A stretch of DNA of 64,000 bases, from positions 50,875,758 to 50,939,757 of the forward strand of contig BTPG01000004.1 of the NCBI GenBank assembly GCA_036245525.1, given 5' to 3'. The first letter of the stretch is position 1, and each line of letters opens with the position of its first letter. Shown one piece after another: positions 9,878-22,682 of this stretch. The translations under genes and the position numbers were made by a program. This DNA is from Semisulcospira habei. Lineage: Eukaryota; Mollusca; Gastropoda; Semisulcospiridae. Under the pieces are notes generated by a model. It saw nothing but the letters and a program-made list of their open reading frames with translations, made no database searches and was not told where the DNA came from.

Positions 9878-12800
9878 ATTTGCCTTGCCTCAACTGACTG
9901 CGGGGAGTCACAAGGACCAGTTTATGTCCTTTGCCTTACCTCGATTGACTGCAGGGACTCACAAGGGTTCATGTCCTTTGCCTTGCCTCGACTGACTGCG
10001 GGGACTCACAAAGGTTTATGTCCTTTGCCTTGCCTCGACTGACTGCGGGGACTCACAAGGGTTTATATCCTTTGGCTTGCCTCGACTGACTGCGGGGACT
10101 CACAAGGGATTATGTCCCTTGCCTTGCCTCGACTGACTGCGCGGACTCACAAGGGATTATGTCCATTGCCTTGCCTCGACTGACTGCGGGGACTCACAAG
10201 GGATTATGTCCCTTGCCTTGCCTCGACTGACTGCGCGGACTCACAAGGGTTTATGTCGGTTGCCTTGCCTCGACTGACTGCGGGGACTCACAAAGGTTTA
10301 TGCCCATTGCCTTGCCTCGACTAACTGCGGGGACTCACAGGGGTTTATGTCCTTTGCCTTGCCTCGACTGACTGCGGGGAGTCACAAGAGTTTATGTCCT
10401 TTGCTTTGCCTTGACTGACTGCGGGGACTCACAAGGGATTACGTCCGTTGCCTTCCCTCGACTGACTGCGGGGACTCACAAGGGTTTATGTCGGTTGCCT
10501 TGCCGCGACTGACTGCGGGGACTCACACGGGTTTATGCCCATTGCCTTGCCTCGACTAACTGCAGGGACTCACAGGGGTTTATGTCCTTTGCCTTGCCTC
10601 GACTGACTGCGGGGAGTCACAAGGGTTTATGTCCTTTGCCTTGCCTCAACTGACTGCGGGGACTCACAAGGGTTCATGTCCTTTGTCTTGCCTCGACTGA
10701 CTGCGGGAACTCACCTGTGTTTATGTCCTTTCCCTTGCCTCAACTGACTGCGGGAACTCACAAGGGTTTATGTCCTTTGCCTTGCCTGAACTGACTGCGG
10801 AGACTCACAAGGGTTTATGTCCTTTGCCTTGCCTCAACTGACTGCAGGGACTCACAAAGGTTTATGTCCTTTGCCTTGCCTTGACTGACTGCGGGGACTC
10901 ACAAGGGTTTATGTCCTTTGCCTTGCCTTGACTGACTGCGGGGACTCACAAGGGTTTATGTCCTTTGCCTTGCCTCGACTGACTGCGGGGACTCACAAGG
11001 GTTTATTCCCATTGCCTTGCCTCGACTAACTGCGGGGACTCACAGGGGTTTATGTCCTTTGCCTTGCCTCGACTGACTGCGGGGACTCACAAGGGATTAT
11101 GTCCGTTGCCTTGCCTCGACTGACTGTGGGGACGCACAAGGGTTTATGTCGGTTGCCTTGCCTCCACTGACTGCGGGGACTCGCAAGGGTTTATGCCCAT
11201 TGCCTTGCCTCGACTAACTGCAGGGACTCACAGGGGTTTATGTCCTTTGCCTTGCCTCGACTGACTGCGAGGGGTCACAAGAGTTTATGTCCTTTGCCTT
11301 GCCTCGACTGACTGCGGGGAGTCACAAGGGTTTATGTCCTTTGCTTTGCCTCGACTGACTGCGGGGACTCACAAGGGATTATGTCCGTTGCCTTGCCTCG
11401 ACTGACTGCGCAGACGCACACTGGTTTATGTCGGTTGCCTTGCCTCGACTGACTGCAGGGACTCATAAGGGTTTATGCCCATTGCCTAGCCTCGACTAAC
11501 TGCAGGGACTCACAGGGGTTTATGTCTTTTGCCTTGACTCGACTGACTGCGAGGAGTCACAAGGGTTTATGTCCTTTGCCTTGCCTCAACTGACTGCGGG
11601 GACTCACAAGGGTTCATGTCCTTTGTCTTGCCTCGACTGACTGCGGGGACTCACAAGGGTTTATGTCCTTTGCCTTGCCCCCCCACCCGGGTCTGCCCTG
11701 GGGGACTTGGGTGGGGTTAGGTACTTTTTAGTTCCCAGGGTCACCCTGGTCAGCCCCACAGGGTGAGTTTTTCTCTCTATTCTGGGGCATGTGTTTCTGT
11801 CTACCCTTGGTCCATTCACCTGTATTTGCCTTTTTAAAACTCTCCCTACTGTCTGCACTGCCTGTAGCTCTTGATATTGGATGTGTGTTGCTAAATGGTC
11901 TTAGCTTTATTTAGGCCCCATGTGTTAGGTTTATTTAACGTATTTGACCGGCTGGCGACATACATTCAATGTTCTGTTTTTTTTTTTTTTTTCACAAGCA
12001 GTGCAGGCACGTCCTGAGAAAGCCTTGTTGCTGTCGGGACGTTAAGCAATGTACAATCAATCAGGAATCCTTTGCCTTGCCTCAACTGACTGCGGGAACT
12101 CACTTGTGTTTATGTCCTCTGCCTTGCCTCAACTGACTGTAGGGACTCACAAAGCTTTATGTCCTTTGCCCTGCCTCGACTGACTGCGGGGACTCACAAG
12201 GGTTTATGTCCTTTGCCTAGCCTTGACTGACTGCGAGGACTCACAAAGGTTTATGTCCTTTGCCTTGCCTCGACTGACTGTGGGGACTTACAAAGGTTTA
12301 TGTCCTTTGCCTTGCTTCGACTGACTGCGGGGACTCACAAAAGTTTATGTCCTTTGCCTTGCCTCGACGGACTGCGGGGACTCACAAAGGTTTATGTCCT
12401 TTGCCTTGCCTCAACTGACTGTGGGGACTCACAAATGTCTTGCCTCGACTGACTGCGGGGACTCACAAGGGTTTATGTCCTTTGCCTTGCCTCGACTGAC
12501 TGCGGGGACTCACAAGGGTTCATGTCCATCGCCTTGCCTCGACTGACTGCGGGAACTCACCTGTGTTTATGTCCTTTCCCTTGCCTCAACTGACTGCGGG
12601 AACTCACAAGGGTTTATGTCCTTTGCCTTGCCTGAACTGACTGCGGAGACTCACAAGGGTTTATGTCCTTTGCCTTGCCTCAACTGACTGCGGGGACTCA
12701 CAAAGGTTTATGTCCTTTGCCTTGCCTTGAGTGACTGCGGGGACTCACAAGGGTTTATGTCCTTTGCCTTGCCTCGACTGACTGCGGGGACTCACAAGGG

Positions 12801-15800
12801 TTTATGTCCTTTGCCTTGCCTCGACTGACTGCGGGGACTCACAAGGGTTTATGTCCCTTTGCCTTGCCTCGACTGACTGCGGGGACTCACAGGGGTTTAT
12901 GTCCTTTGCCTTGCCTCGACTGACTGCGGGGAGTCACAAGGGTTTATGTCCTTTGCTTTGCCTTGACTGACTGCGGGGACTCACAAGGGATTATGTCCGT
13001 TGCCTTGCCTCGACTGACTGCGGGGACTCACAAGGATTTATGTCCTTTGCCTTGCCTCGACTGACTGCGGGGACTCACAAGGGTTTATGTCCTTTGCCTT
13101 GCCTCGACTGACTGCGGGGACTCACAAGGGTTTATTCCCTTTGCCTTGCCTCGACTGACTGCGGGGACTCACAAGGGTTTATATCCTTTGCCTTGCCTCG
13201 ACTGACTGCGGGGACTCACAAAGGTTTATGTCCTTTGCCTTGCCTCGACTGACTGCGGGGACTCACAAGGGTTTATATCCTTTGCCTTGCCTCGACTGAC
13301 TGCGGGGACTCACAAGGGTTTATGTCCCTTGCCTTGCCTCGACTGACTGCGGGGAGTCACAAGGGTTTATGTCCTTTGCTTTGCCTTGACTGACTGCGGG
13401 GACTCACAAGGGATTATGTCCGTTGCCTTGCCTCGACTGACTGTGGGGACGCACAAGGGTTTATGTCGGTTGCCTTGCCTCGGCTGACTGCGGGGACTCG
13501 CAAGGGTTTATGCCCATTGCCTTGCCTCGACTAACTGCAGGGACTCACAGGGGTTTATGTCCTTTGCCTTGCCTCGACTGACTGCGAGGGGTCACAAGGG
13601 TTTATGTCCTTTGCCTTGCCTCGACTGACTGCGGGGAGTCACAAGGGGTTATGTCCTTTGCTTTGCCTCGACTGACTGCGGGGACTCACAAGGGATTATG
13701 TCCGTTGCCTTGCCTCGACTGACTGCGCAGACGCACACGGGTTTATGTCGGTTGCCTTGCCTCGACTGACTGCAGGGACTCACAAGGGTTTATGCCCATT
13801 GCCTAGCCTCGACTAACTGCAGGGACTCACAGGGGTTTATGTCTTTTGCCTTGCCTCGACTGACTGCGAGGAGTCACAAGGGTTTATGTCCTTTGCCTTG
13901 CCTCAACTGACTGCGGGGACTCACAAGGGTTCATGTCCTTTGCCTTGCCTCGACTGACTGCGGGGACTCACAAGGGTTTATGTCCTTTGCCTTGCCTCAA
14001 CTGACTGCGGGAACTCACCTGTGTTTATGTCCTTTGCCTTGCCTCAACTGACTGTAGGGACTCACAAAGCTTTATGTCCTTTGCCCTGCCTCGACTGACT
14101 GCGGGGACTCACAAGGGTTTATGTCCTTTGCCTAGCCTTGACTGACTGCGAGGACTCACAAAGGTTTATGTCCTTTGCCTTGCCTCGACTGACTGTGGGG
14201 ACTTACAAAGGTTTATGTCCTTTGCCTTGCTTCGACTGACTGCGAGGACTCACAAAGGTTTATGTCCTTTGCCTTGCCTCGACGGACTGCGGGGACTCAC
14301 AAAGGTTTATGTCCTTTGCCTTGCCTCAACTGACTGTGGGGACTCACAAATGTCTTGCCTCGACTGACTGCGGGGACTCACAAGGGTTTATGTCCTTTGC
14401 CTTACCTCGACTGACTGCGGGGACTCACAAGGGTTTATGTCCATTGCCTTGCCTCGACTGACTGCGGGGACTCACATGTGTTTATGTCCTTTGCCTCGCC
14501 TAGACTGACTGCGGGGACTCACAAGGGTTTTGTCCTTTGTCTTGCCTCGACTGACTGCAGGGACTCACAAGGGTTTATGTCCATTGCCTTGCCTCGCCTA
14601 ACTGCAGGGACTCACAGGGGTTTATGTCCTTTGCCTTGCCTCGACTGACTGCGGGGAGTCACAAGGGTTTATGTCCTTTGTCTTGCCTCGACTGACTGCG
14701 GGAACTCACCTTTGTTTATGTCCTTTGCCTTGCCTCAACTGACTGCGGGGACTCACAAGGGTTTATGTCCTTTGCCTTGCCTCGACTGACTGCGAGGACT
14801 GACATGTGTTTATGTCCTTTGCCTTGCCTCGACTGACTGTGAGGACTCACAAAGGTTTATGTCCTTTGCCTTGCCTCGACTGACTGTGGGGACTTACAAA
14901 GGTTTATGTCCTTTGCCTTGCTTCAACTGACTGCGGGGACTCACAAAGGTTTATGTCCTTTGCCTTGCCTCGACTGACTGTGCGGACTCACAAAGGTTTA
15001 TGTCCTTTGCCTTGCCTCGACTGACTGCGGGGAGTCACAAAGGTTTATGTCCTTTGCCTTGCCTCGACTGACTGTGGGGACTTACAAAGGTTTATGTCCT
15101 TTGCCTTGCCTCGACTGACTGCGGGGACTCACAAAGGTTTATGTCCTTTGCCTTGCCTCGACTGACTGCGGGGACTCACAAAGGTTTATGTCCTTTGCCT
15201 TGCCTCGACTGACTGCGGGGACTCACAAAGGTTTATGTCCTTTGCCTTGCCTCGACTGACTGCGGGGACTCACAAGGGTTTATGTCCTTTGCCTTGCCTC
15301 GACTGACTGTGGGGACTTACAAAGGTTTATGTCCTTTGCCTTGCCTCGACTGACTGCGGGGACTCACAAGGGTTTATGTCCTTTGCCTTGCCTCGACTGA
15401 CTGCGGGGACTCACAAAGGTTTATGTCCTTTGTCTTGCCTCGACTGACTGTGGGGACTCACAATGGTTTATGTCCTTTGTCTTGCCTCGACTGACTGCGG
15501 GGACTCACAAGGGTTTATGTCCTTTGTCTTGCCTCGACTGACTGCGGGGACTCACAAGGGTTTATGTCCTTTGTCTTGCCTCGACTGACTGCGGGGACTC
15601 ACAAGGGTTTATGTCCTTTGTCTTGCCTCGACTGACTGCGGGGACTAACAAGGGTTTATGTCCTTTGTCTTGCCTCGACTGACTGCGGGGACTAACAAGG
15701 GTTTATGTCCTTTGCCTTGCCTCGACTGACTGCGGGGACTAACAAGGGTTTATGTCCTTTGCCTTGCCTCGACTGACTGCGGGGACTAACAAGGGTTTAT

Positions 15801-17030
15801 GTCCTTTGCCTTGCCTCGACTGACTGCGGGGACTAACAAGGGTTTATGTCCTTTGCCTTGCCTCGACTGACTGCGGGGACTAACAAGGGTTTATGTCCTT
15901 TGCCTTGCCTCGACTGACTGCGGGGACTAACAAGGGTTTATGTCCTTTGCCTTGCCTCGACTGACTGCGGGGACTAACAAGGGTTTATGTCCTTTGCCTT
16001 GCCTCGACTGACTGCGGGGACTAACAAGGGTTTATGTCCTTTGCCTTGCCTCGACTGACTGCGGGGACTAACAAGGGTTTATGTCCTTTGCCTTGCCTCG
16101 ACTGACTGCGGGGACTAACAAGGGTTTATGTCCTTTGTCTTGCCTCGACTGACTGCGGGGACTAACAAGGGTTTATGTCCTTTGTCTTGCCTCGACTGAC
16201 TGCGGGGACTAACAAGGGTTTATGTCCTTTGCCTTGCCTCGACTGACTGCGGGGACTAACAAGGGTTTATGTCCTTTGCCTTGCCTCGACTGACTGCGGG
16301 GACTAACAAGGGTTTATGTCCTTTGCCTTGCCTCGACTGACTGCGGGGACTAACAAGGGTTTATGTCCTTTGCCTTGCCTCGACTGACTGCGGGGACTAA
16401 CAAGGGTTTATGTCCTTTGCCTTGCCTCGACTGACTGCGGGGACTAACAAGGGTTTATGTCCTTTGCCTTGCCTCGACTGACTGCGGGGACTAACAAGGG
16501 TTTATGTCCTTTGCCTTGCCTCGACTGACTGCGGGGACTAACAAGGGTTTATGTCCTTTGTCTTGCCTCGACTGACTGCGGGGACTCACAAGGGTTTATG
16601 TCCTTTGTCTTGCCTCGACTGACTGCGGGGACTAACAAGGGTTTATGTCCTTTGTCTTGCCTCGACTGACTGCGGGGACTAACAAGGGTTTATGTCCTTT
16701 GCCTTGCCTCGACTGACTGCGGGGACTAACAAGGGTTCATGTCCTTTGCCTTGCCTCGACTGACTGCGGGGACTAACAAGGGTTTATGTCCTTTGCCTTG
16801 CCTCGACTGACTGCGGGGACTAACAAGGGTTTATGTCCTTTGCCTTGCCTCGACTGACTGCGGGGACTAACAAGGGTTTATGTCCTTTGCCTTGCCTCGA
16901 CTGACTGCGGGGACTAACAAGGGTTTATGTCCTTTGTCTTGCCTCGACTGACTGCGGGGACTAACAAGGGTTTATGTCCTTTGCCTTGCCTCGACTGACT
17001 GCGGGGACTAACAAGGGTTTATGTCTCTTG
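9878..17030. repeat. 47-bp minisatellite, about 140 copies
   Basis: The unit runs CTCGACTGACTGCGGGGACT, CACAAGGGTTTATGTCC, TTTGCCTTGC. The left ~5.7 kb is heterogeneous. From about 15640 the units are almost identical and most carry TAACAAGG instead of TCACAAGG, which suggests recent expansion at the right end. The unit is not a multiple of three, so no repeat protein is read through it. Larger blocks are duplicated inside the array, and one S1 element interrupts it. Confidence 0.98.
11680..12067 (+). mobile_element. S1 SINE-like retroposon inserted in the minisatellite
   Basis: This full S1 copy runs from CCCACCCGGGTCTGCCCTGG to the ACAATCAATC tail. It is flanked by a 14-bp target duplication, TCCTTTGCCTTGCC, at 11666-11679 and 12068-12081. 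The duplicated array block at about 13.44-14.35 kb lacks it and so shows the empty site. Confidence 0.9.
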
Positions 17031-17061
17031 CAGCTGGGTATCGTTCGCCTTGTCCCGGCAT

Positions 17062-17281
17062 TTAACTCATTCAGCCCGGCGCACGTCAGTATTTCCAACA
17101 TTTTAGGGGCGTAATCTAAAGACTATGCACCAGTTGCAGGAGATGGATCGACCACGATAATTCAAGGGCAGTGCCAGATCAGCTTGGCGCCGACATGCGC
17201 CAATCTAATCTGGCACTACCCTTGAATTATCATGGTCGACCTATCTCCTGCTGTAGTACGTCCGGGCTGAATGAGTTAAGG
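17062..17281. mobile_element. TTAA palindrome MITE, family B, full length (220 bp)
   Basis: Bounded by TTAACTCATTCAGCCC and GGGCTGAATGAGTTAA, with the GCCAGATNAGCTTGGCGCC core hairpin. It abuts the right end of the minisatellite. Confidence 0.9.
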
Positions 17282-17394
17282 GGTCAACTTGGCACTTCCA
17301 TTACTCATTTTTCTCAACTGTCGCGTGTTTTTTTTTTGTGGTTTTTTTTTTTCAGAGGACGTCTCATAGGCTTTGAAAGAGACAACGAGGGTAA

Positions 17395-17535
17395 AACAAA
17401 GTCGCACTTTGGGAAAGAGAAGAACCCAACGGAGAAAGAAACACGGTTAGAAAAGACAGTTACAACACAAAATTGTGTTGTAATTGTGTTTGTGTTGTAA
17501 CTGTCTTTTCTAAGCGTGTTTCTTTCTCCGTTGGG
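17395..17535. repeat. Long inverted repeat (family I)
   Basis: Arms of about 55 bp (AGAAGAACCCAACGGAGAAA ... TTTCTCCGTTGGGTTCTTCT) flank a loop of about 18 bp. A weaker copy lies at 31020-31112 and a single arm at about 31925-31985. Confidence 0.8.
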
Positions 17536-18020
17536 TTCTTCTCTGCATTTTACACACTTGGCAGTGCCCTTTTTGGTCTAGATAGCACTTTGGGGAAAGG
17601 TACAATAAAACGAACACAGCCAGCAGTCATGGAGGTGATCAAAGCCTGCTGCCCGTTGGATGCAAAAGGCAGTAAATCTATTTTTGTCAAAAGCGATTTT
17701 CATTGTAATACAATACAAATATTGCTTTTCACAAGAATGGACTGATGTCTTTTGCTTTGACAGGGTAGACTGGGCAGCGGGGTTCCACACGAATGCAAAC
17801 AGAAAACCAGACACTATTGACTGTGACCACATAACACCAGGAACAACACAGGTGCAGAAGACAAAAGTAGCTCGTTTCATAGGAACACTAATCAATGATA
17901 AATGTAAACTAAACAGGCAACACTAATTAGACTGTTATGCTTCTTTCTTTTCTTTTCTTTTTAGCTCTGACCAGGCGATAACTAACTGAAAGGTTAGGTG
18001 CATTGTTGTATAAACACAGC

Positions 18021-18021
<1 letters not shown>

Positions 18022-18114
<93 letters not shown>

Positions 18115-18121
18115 TGAGTGA

Positions 18122-18165
<44 letters not shown>
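18022..18165. repeat. (GT)n then (GA)n microsatellite
   Basis: About 90 bp of GT followed by GAGT and about 45 bp of GA. Confidence 0.98.
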
Positions 18166-18166
<1 letters not shown>

Positions 18167-18450
18167 GGGGGGTTGGGGGGGGGGTATAGCTCGTGATGAT
18201 AATCTGCAGTAAATCTCCTACAGATGACTAAGTCCACAGGCTGGGGTTGAGAACCGTATTTTCACCATGTGTATCAATGTACAGTCTTTATATCTTCTAG
18301 TCACTCTCAAAATCTGCTTTCACAGTGAGCAGAAGAGATACATTATACTGACGATGATAAGGATGATTGGCCCACTTGCATCCATATTTTTCGCACACTC
18401 GTGGAGGATCAGACATGAAGGAAACAAAGTCTGGCACTCTCAGTCGAAAT

Positions 18451-18542
18451 TTAACCCTTTGGTCGTCGGTAGCGGTTTTTGTCGCGATGATTCCGACAGG
18501 AATCATCGCGACAAAAACCGCTACCGACGGCCAAAGGGTTAA
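18451..18542. mobile_element. 92-bp near-perfect TTAA palindrome (family F)
   Basis: TTAACCCTTTGGTCGTCGGT is mirrored by ACCGACGGCCAAAGGGTTAA. Arms of about 43 bp carry one visible mismatch. A second copy lies at 57588-57679. Confidence 0.9.
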
Positions 18543-18659
18543 GTTCCAGTAAAGTGGCAAGTCTTCAGATGGTTTCTAAAAGACTGGACACTGGCTGCAT
18601 TTTGGACGGTGTTCGGATATTGTTCCACAGAGTGGGAACAGCATTCTTGATAGCTCTTC

Positions 18660-19038
18660 CCCCACCCGGGTCTGCCCTGGGGGACTTGGGTGGGGTTAAC
18701 TACTTTTTAGTTCCCAGGGTCACCCTGGTCAGCCCCAAAGGGTGGGTTTTCCCCTCTATTCTGGGGCATGTGTTTCTGTCTACTGTTGGTCCATTCACCT
18801 GTATTTTCCCTTTTTAAACTCTCCCTACTGTCTGCGCTGTCTGTAGCTCTTGATATTGAATGTGTGTTGCTAAATGGTCTTAGCTTTATTTAGGCCCCAT
18901 GTCGGAGGTTTATTTAACGGCTGGCGACATACATTCAATATTCTGTTTAGTTTTTTTTTTTTTCACAAGCATTGCAGGCACGTCCTGAGAAAGTCTTGTT
19001 GCTGTCGGGACGTTAAGCAATGTACAATCAATCAATCA
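18660..19038 (+). mobile_element. S1 SINE-like retroposon, full length
   Basis: CCCACCCGGGTCTGCCCTGG head, GACGTTAAGCAATGTACAAT end and an (AATC)n tail. Short flanking AGCTCTT matches may be a decayed target duplication. Confidence 0.85.
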
Positions 19039-19328
19039 ATTGAAAGCTCTTGCTTCAGGCCTCCTTTTGTTTAACGCCTTCTTCAAAGCCGGGGATGACG
19101 AGGATCGACGAGTCTGGTCTGAGAGGAGGAGGGGAGGATCTGGTGGGTTTGTAGGTATGGACGATACTGTGATGATATTGAGGAACCCAGTGCCATGGCT
19201 ACAGTGGTACGTTAACGAGAGAATTTTGTAGTCTATGCTCTGCTGTGAGGAAGGATTTAAGGGCCGGGTTTGTGTAATCTCAGAGTTTTATTTTGGTGAC
19301 AATCCTGGCTGATGTGTTCTGTATCCCC

Positions 19329-19729
19329 TCAAAGTACCTTACGCGTAACTCTGAAGACACATTTCAGCACCAATTATGTTTGTTATGCCTTGTCGACACA
19401 CCTAATGAACTTTAAAAGCAGTTTGGACACGCAGCATAAGCACACGCGTAATCGTTAGCAGTCACGCTTGGCAGTCACTTTTTGGGTCTGGAGTACACGC
19501 GTAATCGCACTTATTATTCTGCGCAACCGTTAACGTGTCAATCTATAGTCGTACTGATAGCGTTGTGTTTATAGAACGGAGTGGAGTCATTGTCAGGTTA
19601 CTAAGACGACGTGTGCTGAACTGGATTGTCCTGTGTCTAAATGAACCATAACTAGACCTGTGTGTTGCGTTTCGTAACCATCTGTCAGAGGAGTGTATCT
19701 CTGAACAGTCAAGGTGGTAATGGGCCTTT
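19329..19729 (+). mobile_element. R1 dispersed repeat
   Basis: About 370-400 bp, with shared blocks TTTGTTATGCCTTGTCGACA, AAATGAACCATAACTAGACC and AGCGTTTCGTAA-type sequence. Other copies lie at 21247-21632, 30363-30729 and, reversed and split, 25064-26378. Ends are TTAAAG-like, consistent with a TTAA target. There is no coding capacity. Confidence 0.8.
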
Positions 19730-19851
19730 AAGTCTGTTGACTGAGGTCTGATGACAGAACACCCGAGACTGACCTGAAATACGATTCTTTGATGCGTGTC
19801 TTGAAACGCGTATGTCTACCCCAGCTTGTGGCTAGGAATGAGAACGAACCA

Positions 19852-19932
19852 CAGGGGGAAAAAAAAACCCTGATCAGTCTGTTTGTAGTTAGGCTACAAA
19901 CTGACTGATCATTTTGTTTTCTATGGTTCGTT
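19852..19932. repeat. Inverted repeat (family J)
   Basis: CGAACCACAG...CTGATCAGTC...GTTTGTAGT is mirrored by GCTACAAACTGACTGATC...CTATGGTTCG, with a short loop. Confidence 0.65.
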
Positions 19933-20054
19933 ATAGCCTAATCAAAGCACACGGCGCACAATGTTTTTGAGGTAATGGGGTTCCTGTGCAAACCGCATAT
20001 CCCAGTAACCGTTCATTCATTACTGGTGCGATCGATGATGTTCGCATCACGGAT

Positions 20055-20255
20055 TGGCCGCAGGCCAAGGAAAACGGTAAACGTTTAGGCCTTAACGTCT
20101 TTTGTCCACTACATAGGTGATTTCAAAGACGGGGCACCGAAAAGAGGCCCGCTGTACAAATTTTGACCCCAGCCGGCTAGTTTCGAACCCACGACCTTTT
20201 GGTCGAGAGTCGAACTAGACGCGGCCACCGAGCCACCCAGCTCCCCCTGCAGGAC
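20055..20255 (-). mobile_element. tRNA-derived SINE (S3), minus strand
   Basis: On the minus strand the order is GCTGGGTGGCTCGGTGGCCG (A-box-like), then GGTCGTGGGTTCGAAAC (B box), then a body ending in a CGTTAAGGCC-type motif. Related fragments are at 6718-6840 and about 30805-30910. Confidence 0.75.
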
Positions 20256-20262
20256 GAGGTTG

Positions 20263-20580
20263 GTTGGTTAATTCGGGTTAAACGTCCACAGCACCGAGGT
20301 GATCATGGACGGCCCTGACGGGCGGGTTATGGGGGACAGGGAAATCTATTGCCTATGGAGTACGACCTGAACACTGATCAACTCAGGCGCACTCCAACTG
20401 TGCCACTTTGATTTACCAGGACCTTTCAACGGACATGCTATTGAACAAATCCGTTTTTTCCCCCTGCCGGATTGTGAGTCCAGCTACCGGGGCCGGGACG
20501 GGATTCGAACCCACGACCCGGCGATTCCCTTCGCTCTCCTGCTCCGACGTTTAACCGCCTGAGCTATTTTGGACTCTAGC
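20263..20580 (-). mobile_element. tRNA-derived SINE (S2), complete
   Basis: The minus strand starts with a tRNA-like head: AATAGCTCAGGCGG (A box) and GGGTTCGAATCCCGTCCC (B box). It continues through a body and ends in GACGTTTAACCCGAATTAAC with an (AACC)n tail. Length is about 318 bp. The head would be an RNA polymerase III promoter. Confidence 0.85.
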
Positions 20581-20692
20581 AGGACGAGGAATGGCCTACT
20601 AGCGCGAGTTATGCCCCCCCCCCCCCCCCCGGCCCTGACTTCTCAAGTTCTGTCTGCGTTCACTAGCAGCGAAAGCCGGGAGTTATCCGGTG

Positions 20693-20805
20693 CGTAATAG
20701 GCCATCGGGCCGACGTCGACCGCCGTTGGCCCACGCACGACCGTGCGCTGGTCAAGGGCGGCCGACGGCGGCCCGATGGTCTTTGCGCACTAGGTAATGC
20801 CAAGT
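20693..20805. mobile_element. Family D G+C-rich palindrome
   Basis: GGCCATCGGGCCGACGTCG and its complement flank a CGCACGACCGTGCG centre. Confidence 0.8.
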
Positions 20806-21246
20806 AAATGCAACAGCACTTCATGGTACTACTCAAGGCCGCAGATTTAAACCGTAATCACAAACAGTACATTCTGCCGAGGGGATTTAATGGAGGAAGC
20901 AAAAGGCACCAATAACCGCCTATTCATGTCTGGTGAGGATCCCTGCTTCTTGCAACAAGCGGCGTTATGAGCGAGAGTGTGATGTACTGACCAATTTTCA
21001 ATTCATATCGGCCACCGCTTGCACACCGCGCCGCCGCTCAGCCACTTATGACCCAGGAGACATTGCGAATCTGTCACGTGATCTAGGCAGAAAGAGACCG
21101 GACGTCATCTGGAAACCAAGTTCTTCGACTAGAATCGATGACTTTAAAATGAAATTTTACTGGAAATTTTGTAATGGCATATTATTTTGATCCACATGTT
21201 GTGTTTCATATGTATTGCGTTGTGGTGGGGGTAAAAAAACTGACTT

Positions 21247-21632
21247 AAATTAGTACCATTTAGGCGTAAATTTCAAGACACGTTTCAGCACCTTTTGTCC
21301 GTTGTTTATTATGCCTTGTCGACACAGGCCTAATGAACTTTGACAACAGTTTGAACACGCAGCAAAAGCCTCACACGCGTAATCACACTTAAGTTTTTTC
21401 TGCGCTGCCGTTAGCGTGTCAATCTATTTTCAGCTGTTTCTCGTACTTATAGCGCTGTATTTCTAGAAGGGAGTGGAGTCATTGTCAGGTTACTTGATAT
21501 AAAGACGACGTGTGCTGAACTGAATTGTCCTGTGTCTAAATGAACCATAACTAGACCTGTGTGTAGCGTTTCGTAACTATTTGACAGATGTGTATCTTTG
21601 AACAGTTACGGCGGTAGTGCAGTGAGCCTTTG
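21247..21632 (+). mobile_element. R1 dispersed repeat
   Basis: Colinear with the copy at 19329-19729, including TTATGCCTTGTCGACACAGG and AAATGAACCATAACTAGACC. Confidence 0.8.
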
Positions 21633-21787
21633 ATTTAAGAAAAAAGGAGGTCAACTTCGATCTAGACGGTGTGTCTGACTAATACAGTGTAGCGAGCTTC
21701 CCCCAGTTAAAGAGTAACTTCAGCTAGTTGATTTTAATTGTAACCTGATCAAAATAAGGTCACTTTGATCAGTGTAAATGGTGTGAC

Positions 21788-21925
21788 CATGGACTGACCA
21801 CGATAATTCAAGGGTAGTGCCAGATTAGCTTGGCGTCTGACGGCGCCAAGCTAATCTGGCACTACCCTTGAATTATCACGGTCAAGCCATCTCCTGCTGT
21901 AGGGCGTCTGGGGCTAATGGGGTAA
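21788..21925. mobile_element. Family B MITE, partial
   Basis: The core hairpin with ATAATTCAAGGGTAGTGCC arms and TCTCCTGCTGTAGGGCGTCT is clear. Terminal TTAA motifs are degraded. Confidence 0.75.
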
Positions 21926-22118
21926 TCTGACGAGAACATTGCTCCTCTTTCCCTTGCACCCCCCCCCCTCCCTCCCTCACCCACCGCCCCTCAAACACAC
22001 ACGCACACGCTTAATGTGCCTGTCATTCACGTACTGTTCAAAATGAACTAAAAAGACGGGATGACATAGCACGTATGAATTACACACATAAAATGTCCGG
22101 GAGTCCATTGATGTTATA

Positions 22119-22245
22119 CACAAACCAAGAGGAATCACTCAGCGCTGGACAGACAAACAGTTAGATCCCCTGCCCCCGCCTATCAGGCACCCAATCGCCA
22201 GCCCACAGAGAAATACGCAGGTATAGAACAAGACGATCATTTGCA
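22119..22245 (-). repeat. Dispersed repeat K (127 bp)
   Basis: About 90% identical by eye to 52084-52216 (shared GATCCCCTGCCCCCGCCTAT and AGAAATACGCAGGTATAGAA). Family not recognised; perhaps part of a SINE body. Confidence 0.7.
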
Positions 22246-22682
22246 TCCTCATTGATGTTATACTCCAGACTCCACCTGAAAGCCGCAAAACGATTTCCTG
22301 TGTTATGGATATGTTCATCAGCGTGAGTGCAAGTGAAACTTGATATGCAGTCGTAGTTCAGTGTTTCAGATGACACTTGAATGCAAAATCTTATAGATAC
22401 ATAATTCATGGATGATGCACAAAACCCCAACATTTAGTTTCCTGCCAAAGACGGATATTGAATACACTTTTTCCCTTTTCAGCGGAAAGCGAAATTCAGT
22501 GATGAAACTTGATATATAGTCTAATGCAGGTTCGAAGTAGATCAGTTCTCAGGCAAACGGCCATTTTCTGATTTGAAACTGAACTAAAAATCACCCTTTC
22601 TCAACTTGTTATGCCAACGTGGAATAAAGACACAAGAGAAATACAGTGACTCTTATCTTGACCCGTTTTGTGCCGAGAAAAT

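Noticed and set aside
9878..17030. CRISPR-like array
   Set aside because: The 47-bp units follow one another without spacers, in animal DNA; it is a minisatellite.
20500..20580. Functional tRNA gene on the minus strand
   Set aside because: A and B boxes are present, but the sequence continues into a SINE body with an AACC tail and lacks full cloverleaf pairing.
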